From Verrucomicrobiota bacterium (lineage in GTDB: Bacteria > Verrucomicrobiota > Verrucomicrobiia > Chthoniobacterales > SZAS-18), in NCBI GenBank assembly GCA_025353105.1, contig JANXRG010000072.1, forward strand, positions 1-64,000: a stretch of 64,000 bases of DNA. The letters run 5' to 3'. Positions within the stretch are counted from its first letter, which is position 1; each line of letters opens with the position of its first letter. Below the pieces are notes generated by a model. The model was not told the origin of the DNA, searched no databases, and worked only from the letters and a program-made list of their open reading frames with translations. The position numbers and the translations under genes are program-made. Shown one piece after another: positions 63,485 through 64,000 of this stretch.

Positions 63485-64000
63485 ATGTCCACCGCTCCCA
63501 ACAGCCCAGCTGACAACCCTCTTCGCGAGGGTCTCACCGCGCGTCCTCAACCGAAGCCCTGCACCGTCGTCATCTTCGGCGCCACCGGCGACCTGACGAT
63601 GCGCAAGCTTCTCCCCGCGCTTTACAATCTCGCCGCCGACGGCGACCTCCCGCCCAGCACCGCCATCGTCGGCTTTGCCCGTCGCGAAAAGACCGACGAG
63701 GCCTTCCGCACGGAAATGGAAACTGCCGTGCGCAAGTTTTCGCGCCAGACGGTCCGCGATGAATTGTGGAACACGTTCGGCAAATCAATCTCGTATAACC
63801 AAAGTGAGTTTCACGATGACGAGGGCTACAAGCGTCTCGCCGAAAAGCTCGATCAGATTGACGCCGAGCGCGGCACCGGCGGCCGGCGGCTTTACTATCT
63901 TTCGGTCGCGCCCGATCAGTTCGGCTTGATCATCGAGCGCTTGAAAAAGTTCGGTCTCGACAAGGGCAAGGACGGGGGCTGGGCCCGTGTCATCGTGGAA
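63485..64000 (+). CDS. zwf: Glucose-6-phosphate 1-dehydrogenase, N-terminal part (cut by window edge)
   Basis: 172 codons run off the right edge without a stop. Seen: CTVVIFGATGDLTMRKLLPA, then LYNLAADGDLP (NADP-binding Rossmann start of G6PD), IVGFARREKTDEAF, and RRLYYLSVAPDQFGLIIERL, then KDGGWARVIVE, the approach to the usual VEKPFG. It catalyses the first step of the oxidative pentose phosphate pathway. The ATG at 63485 gives a short Pro-rich leader before the core. Confidence 0.93.
   Translation, partial: MSTAPNSPADNPLREGLTARPQPKPCTVVIFGATGDLTMRKLLPALYNLAADGDLPPSTAIVGFARREKTDEAFRTEMETAVRKFSRQTVRDELWNTFGKSISYNQSEFHDDEGYKRLAEKLDQIDAERGTGGRRLYYLSVAPDQFGLIIERLKKFGLDKGKDGGWARVIVE

Overview
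The window is GC-rich, densely packed chromosomal DNA from a Gram-negative-type bacterium. An outer membrane is implied by an MlaEFD lipid transporter, a heptosyltransferase-family GT9 enzyme and a lipoprotein. Gene content and style point to the Verrucomicrobiota: abundant ECF sigma factors with unusual anti-sigma partners, a formylglycine-generating-enzyme-like gene, composite palindromic intergenic repeats, and a fused nuclease-ligase. The phylum is an inference; no rRNA gene is present to settle it.

Layout. 1-2.2 kb is a decaying accessory strip next to tRNA-Phe: a DUF488 and Tudor-like pair, a broken Rieske fragment and the C-terminal stump of a tyrosine recombinase. 2.4-5.1 kb (minus strand) carries recF, a small lipoprotein, queD and queE (queuosine precursor synthesis). 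5.2-12.9 kb (plus) carries an ECF sigma factor with a membrane YfbK-like partner that lacks its VWA domain, then trpA, dapF, dapA, a secreted metallopeptidase, holA and a DUF4230 protein. 13-18 kb has a NagPA-like protein, acs, a palindromic repeat, a GT9 glycosyltransferase and a short-LID adenylate kinase. 18.2-21.5 kb is a partner-switching module (receiver-PP2C phosphatase, RsbW-like kinase, STAS antagonist) facing an RpoD-like sigma gene. 21.7-26.2 kb has comM, mscL, a TetR regulator with thioesterase, an enoyl-CoA hydratase and a tiny secreted protein.

26.3-26.6 kb is a 274-bp element with 20-bp terminal inverted repeats. 26.6-29.9 kb encodes a flavoprotein/NosR-like fusion and a GT2 enzyme. 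30-34.6 kb has a second ECF sigma factor with a downstream partner, a rhomboid protease, an ACT protein and glgX. 34.6-38.6 kb (minus) is mlaE-mlaF-mlaD plus a GlcD-like oxidase. 38.8-42.1 kb has a possible sigma-54 promoter before a PII protein lacking the uridylylated tyrosine, then pepA and chrA. 42.2-47.7 kb is a CoA-transferase and a SsuA/TauA-type ABC importer with two tandem binding proteins. 47.7-53 kb has a YhaM-like HD protein, two acetyltransferases and an acid-sugar operon (KdgT permease, DUF1537 kinase, PdxA2).

53.1-53.8 kb is a formylglycine-enzyme-like pseudogene with an internal deletion. 53.8-58 kb has dcd, a HARE-HTH-like protein and a fused exonuclease-DNA ligase. 58-60.7 kb holds three proteins of unknown function. 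60.9-62.7 kb is an in-frame fusion of a low-molecular-weight protein phosphatase with serine hydroxymethyltransferase. The window ends in zwf, cut by the right edge.

The most notable signals are the phosphatase-GlyA fusion, the VWA-less YfbK protein beside a sigma factor, the PII T-loop variant, the inverted-repeat element at 26.3 kb, and a family of degenerate heptanucleotide tandem repeats sitting precisely in short intergenic gaps. No CRISPR array, rRNA operon, intact transposase or intact prophage was seen.
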